A stretch of 64,000 nucleotides of DNA, from the NCBI RefSeq assembly GCF_014529535.1, contig NW_023503584.1, positions 2,143,005 through 2,207,004 on the forward strand, read 5' to 3'. The stretch comes from Bradysia coprophila. Taxonomy: Eukaryota; Arthropoda; Insecta; Diptera; Sciaridae. How positions within the stretch are numbered: the stretch's first letter is position 1; each line of letters starts with the position of its first letter. The notes beneath the pieces are model-generated. The model saw only the letters and a list, made by a program, of their open reading frames with translations, did no database searches and was not told the DNA's origin. A program made the translations under genes and the position numbers. This document shows, one piece after another, positions 60,694 through 64,000 of this stretch.

Positions 60694-60919
60694 TTAAATC
60701 ATCGGTGGACCACCCGCCAATTCTAATTCCAATTTACAACTCATTACACCCGCTGCATCTGTTGTTACTGACAATTCGGTATCACAAGTTCGTGTGTACG
60801 TGAATACGTAACCGTATTCAAATTTTGAATTTCCGTCAGTTTCCACCTCAGACTTTAGGTTTAGTCCTGGCTCAAAAATAAGGGTTACGCGAGGTTGTGT
60901 CCATCTACATTTCGACTTT
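60694..60919 (-). CDS. C-terminal exon of an unidentified gene (5' part not found)
   Basis: On minus, about 75 codons without a stop: RWTQPRVTLIFEPGLNLKSE, then FEYGYVFTYTRTCDTELSV, then MSCKLELELAGGPPMI and TAA. Codon use and composition look coding and stand out from the AT-rich surroundings. The upstream boundary is uncertain: a TAA precedes the frame at about 60921-60923, and candidate AGs lie just after it and at about 60906. No upstream exon was recognised up to 64000. The pattern suggests a beta-rich domain; the family is unknown. Confidence 0.6.
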
Positions 60920-60923
60920 AATT

Positions 60924-63900
60924 ATCTAAATTTATACCCAACAAAAACACAGAGAATATTTGAATTTTGAAGTTAAAAAAATGTTTTCCTTTCATAGGAA
61001 TTGAAACTTTCTTTCGTGCTGTTCATAATCAAATAAAGAATCTCTTGGGTGGTGATGATTATGATTAACAATCGATTCAACACTTAGAGCTTCTAATTTA
61101 ATTATTTATATTGTTAACTAAAAAAAAAAAACAAATTCGATAAATCAACCGAAACAAGAAGAAAGCTAACAATGAAATTGTACAAAATTTATATTTCCTA
61201 AGAAAAGAAAAATTCTTTTTGAATAAAAAATCAATCACAAAAATGTAAACAAAAATACACGATCAACGAACCATAATCATAATATTGTTGTTGTTGTTGT
61301 ATTTCCTGATGTCTCATTGAAATTATCATGCCGAACACCGGTTGATTAAATGAGAATAACTTTAAAGAATTCGACCAATTCTACTAACTTGCCTCGTTCA
61401 TCAGAAGTTTTTATTAAAATAAAATGTTAAGTTCAGTAAAAATGAAAATGTCAATATTTCGAAAAGGTGCACCGTCGGTCTTGAAAGAAAATAGATTTTG
61501 ATACCGGAGATGCATCTTATCGAACTTTTGAAATTTTCATTTTTCAGTGGAGTGAATTCTTCAATCAACCGGTCGTCCTAGTAAAACAATATCTGACTAT
61601 TAAAAAAACCAAATTTCATAGCATTTTCTTTTCCAATAACATCTGGATAAGAGAAGGCTGAATATAAAAAATCATTTAATCATTAAAAACTCGTTTAATT
61701 GGTTATGTCTTCCAACCAATCTTTCTCTTTCATCCCAACTTAGAACAGCTAGAGACGATTGTGGTTCGGTGAAGAAAGAAAGGAAGAAAATTAAAGAAAG
61801 AGAAAAATATAAATGTTGATTTCGCTTAGCTCTCGTGTTTGTGATAATTTAAATAAAAAATTATTTTAAAAATAATTAAAAAACTAAAATCTCGCTTACT
61901 CGCAACTTTAACTCAAAACAAAAACAAACAAAAAAAAACTTTGTCTACTTTTAACTTTTATCATTTTTATTTTTGTTGTTGTAAAAGACGCGAACAGAAT
62001 GACTCGATACGGTAATGATGCGTCCGATAATATAATTTATCTTTCTATATTTTTGTAAACGTTTTTAGTCTAGTTTCTGTTTCATTTTAATTTCTTTATA
62101 TTAATTTAGAGTTAGATGAAGAAGATGAATAAAAAAAAAATACTTTATCACAATGAAAGACTTTGTTGCGTTGTTGTCATTATTTTCGAATGAAATTTAT
62201 TTATTTATAAAAATTTATATTTTTGTTGAATTTACATAATGTTTAAGTAAAATAAAAAATAAAAAAAATTGTTACCAAAAAAATTAAAATAAAATATTTT
62301 AGTTAATACGCTGACCGAATTGCATCAACAGTTCATTAAAAATCATTTATAACAACTGTACTATAAAATTTATTGTGTTAGCTTTTCGTTACGATTGCAT
62401 AAATTTTAAATTTTTTGAATTAAAAAATTCCCACAAACAGTCACACCACAGTCTAGAGAGTCTACACAATCCGACCAACTTAAAATATAATCCGTTTTGA
62501 TTTTATGGAGGTAGAGCAAAGAATTCAAAACTTAAGTTTTAATTATTTAGCTTTTTTTCATTTTCTTCTGAGCTTTTATAACACTTTCTATGTGCAAGTG
62601 TCTTCAGTTGAAAATATTGTTCTGAAGACTTGCTCGATTGCAGTCCTTGTACTGAGCTCGAGCTCCAAACGACACATGCACTTCGTTAAAATAAAAAAAT
62701 ATTTTTAAATTAAAAAAAATGGTCGATCGATGAAGTAACATTTTCGAACCCGAACTCACTCATTTTTTTGGAAAAATAGAAAATTACACTCGAAAAGCGT
62801 AGAAAAACATCTTTTTTTAAGTTTCGAAATGCAAATTGAAAACTTTTCTTAGAAAACTACCTTTACCGCAATGATATGACTAAGTAACGTAATTCATTAT
62901 CCAGCGAAATTAAAGAGCTTTTAAAAGATTTGAGCTTTAGAGATTTAATGGATACAAGTTCAAAGCTTCCTTAAACTATTTAAAGCTAAACGAAAAAGAG
63001 CTTTCTTAGTTTCGCATTATTTCTATAGATCTATTGGTGTGTTAATGGCTATTTATGACATCGAGTGCAAAGTAATTAGTAATTTAGGGTACAGTCGTGT
63101 AATTATGACAGGAGAACGCAGGTCGTGTGTCATAATACACATAGTGACCATAATAAAGTACTTTGCACCGATATATACAATAATCTATGAAACAGAGGCA
63201 TAGATCACTAGTGCGTTTAAAGCACTAGGACCCAGGGCGGCAAAGTTACTTAAGTATAAAGCTTGCTGGAATGACATTTCAAAACGGATTAGATCTTTAA
63301 AAAGAGGTCAATTCATCTATTAAACTTAGTCAAAAATAAATCTGAACCAAATTTTCAATCTTCATTTTGTTATTCAAAATTTCATTGCCTATTCGGCCAT
63401 CTCATAAAAATATATTCCTAAAGACCTTCCCCTTAGAACTAGTATCTATCAACTGAAACTCATTTGAAATTCATCTTTAGATATTTGCATAAACATTTAG
63501 AGGAGATTCATTTTCAAGGAAAAAGAAAACTATTTTAATCATCACAATTTGACTGAATTGTTTATTGCAATGAAAAATTTGCCAGAAACGATAAACTATG
63601 TACCACAGAAAAACAGTTCGATGGAAACAGAACTCTTAAAAGAACTATATTTTCAAAACAGTACCTCAAACACAAGTAAATTTGTTTTTGTTTTTTTAAT
63701 TTATTGAAGAAATTTAGGAAACTTAGGAATATCTGAAGAAGAAAATTTTTTAATTTTTTTTTCTTTGTAAATTAAACAAACCTCTCAAACATAAAATCGA
63801 TGAATTTGTGGTTTGTACACACAATTTTTTCTAAATAAATTTCGTGTTAACTGTTAATTGCATTGAGTTTTATTTACTTAACTGATCCCAAACATGTTTT

Positions 63901-64000
63901 ATTAATCACATGCGATAATGGAAAATTTAAATGAACAAATTTAACAATTCCGTTCACAACGAAAAGCTACTGCAGAATGCGTCAGGTATGGTGAACACGT
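60924..64000. other. AT-rich region, probably intron of the minus-strand gene
   Basis: No exon recognised on either strand. An imperfect inverted repeat lies at 63065-63169 (gtgcaaagtaatta inverted as taaagtactttgcac). Confidence 0.4.

Overview
The window looks like AT-rich nuclear DNA from an insect, probably a dipteran. The genes carry short GT-AG introns (one GC-AG). Arthropod-type single-copy genes are present: kynurenine 3-monooxygenase, a DGAT2-family acyltransferase, F-box and MATH-BTB proteins. The space between genes is full of foldback elements, MITEs and tRNA-like repeats. A nematoceran such as a fungus gnat is only a guess; no rRNA, mitochondrial or bacterial signature is present.

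Layout. 1-2.3 kb: the last two exons of a CRAL-TRIO (GDAP2-like) gene on +. 2.3-6.7 kb: TIR elements. 6.7-7.8 kb: a two-exon F-box gene on -. 10.7-13.2 kb: a four-exon DGAT2/MOGAT-family gene on +. 13.2-19.3 kb: repeats, including an RTE-type reverse-transcriptase remnant between long inverted repeats and a 145-bp tandem-repeat element. 19.3-21.7 kb: an intact 11-exon kynurenine 3-monooxygenase on +. 22.4-60.1 kb: a very large gene on + for a secreted or ER protein built from about nine thioredoxin-fold modules. Its first intron is about 25 kb and holds four smaller genes: two head-to-head aerolysin-like genes (26.3-27.9 kb on -, 35.4-36.9 kb on +), a small single-pass membrane protein (39.2-39.8 kb on -) and a MATH-BTB gene (41.0-42.3 kb on -). 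60.7-60.9 kb: an unidentified C-terminal exon on -, converging on the thioredoxin gene.

The multi-thioredoxin gene is the most striking system. Every module boundary is a phase-1 junction at the same place in the fold, so modules can be added or skipped without breaking the frame. Two alternative last exons fit this phase: one gives a poly-aspartate tail of about 80 residues, the other a lysine-rich tail. Most modules have lost the CxxC redox motif. The acidic form therefore resembles calsequestrin in design (tandem thioredoxin folds plus an acidic tail); calcium binding is an inference.

The aerolysin-like pair forms a large inverted duplication. The promoter, intron 1 and 5' exons are nearly identical, while the 3' exons have diverged, which suggests gene conversion near the centre. 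The 6.9-kb spacer is a nest of foldback elements, minisatellites and tRNA-like modules. A 1.2-kb foldback element with 8-bp target duplications (hAT-like), a second hAT-type MITE, and a MITE family of about 13 copies with a TATCGATA core are also visible.
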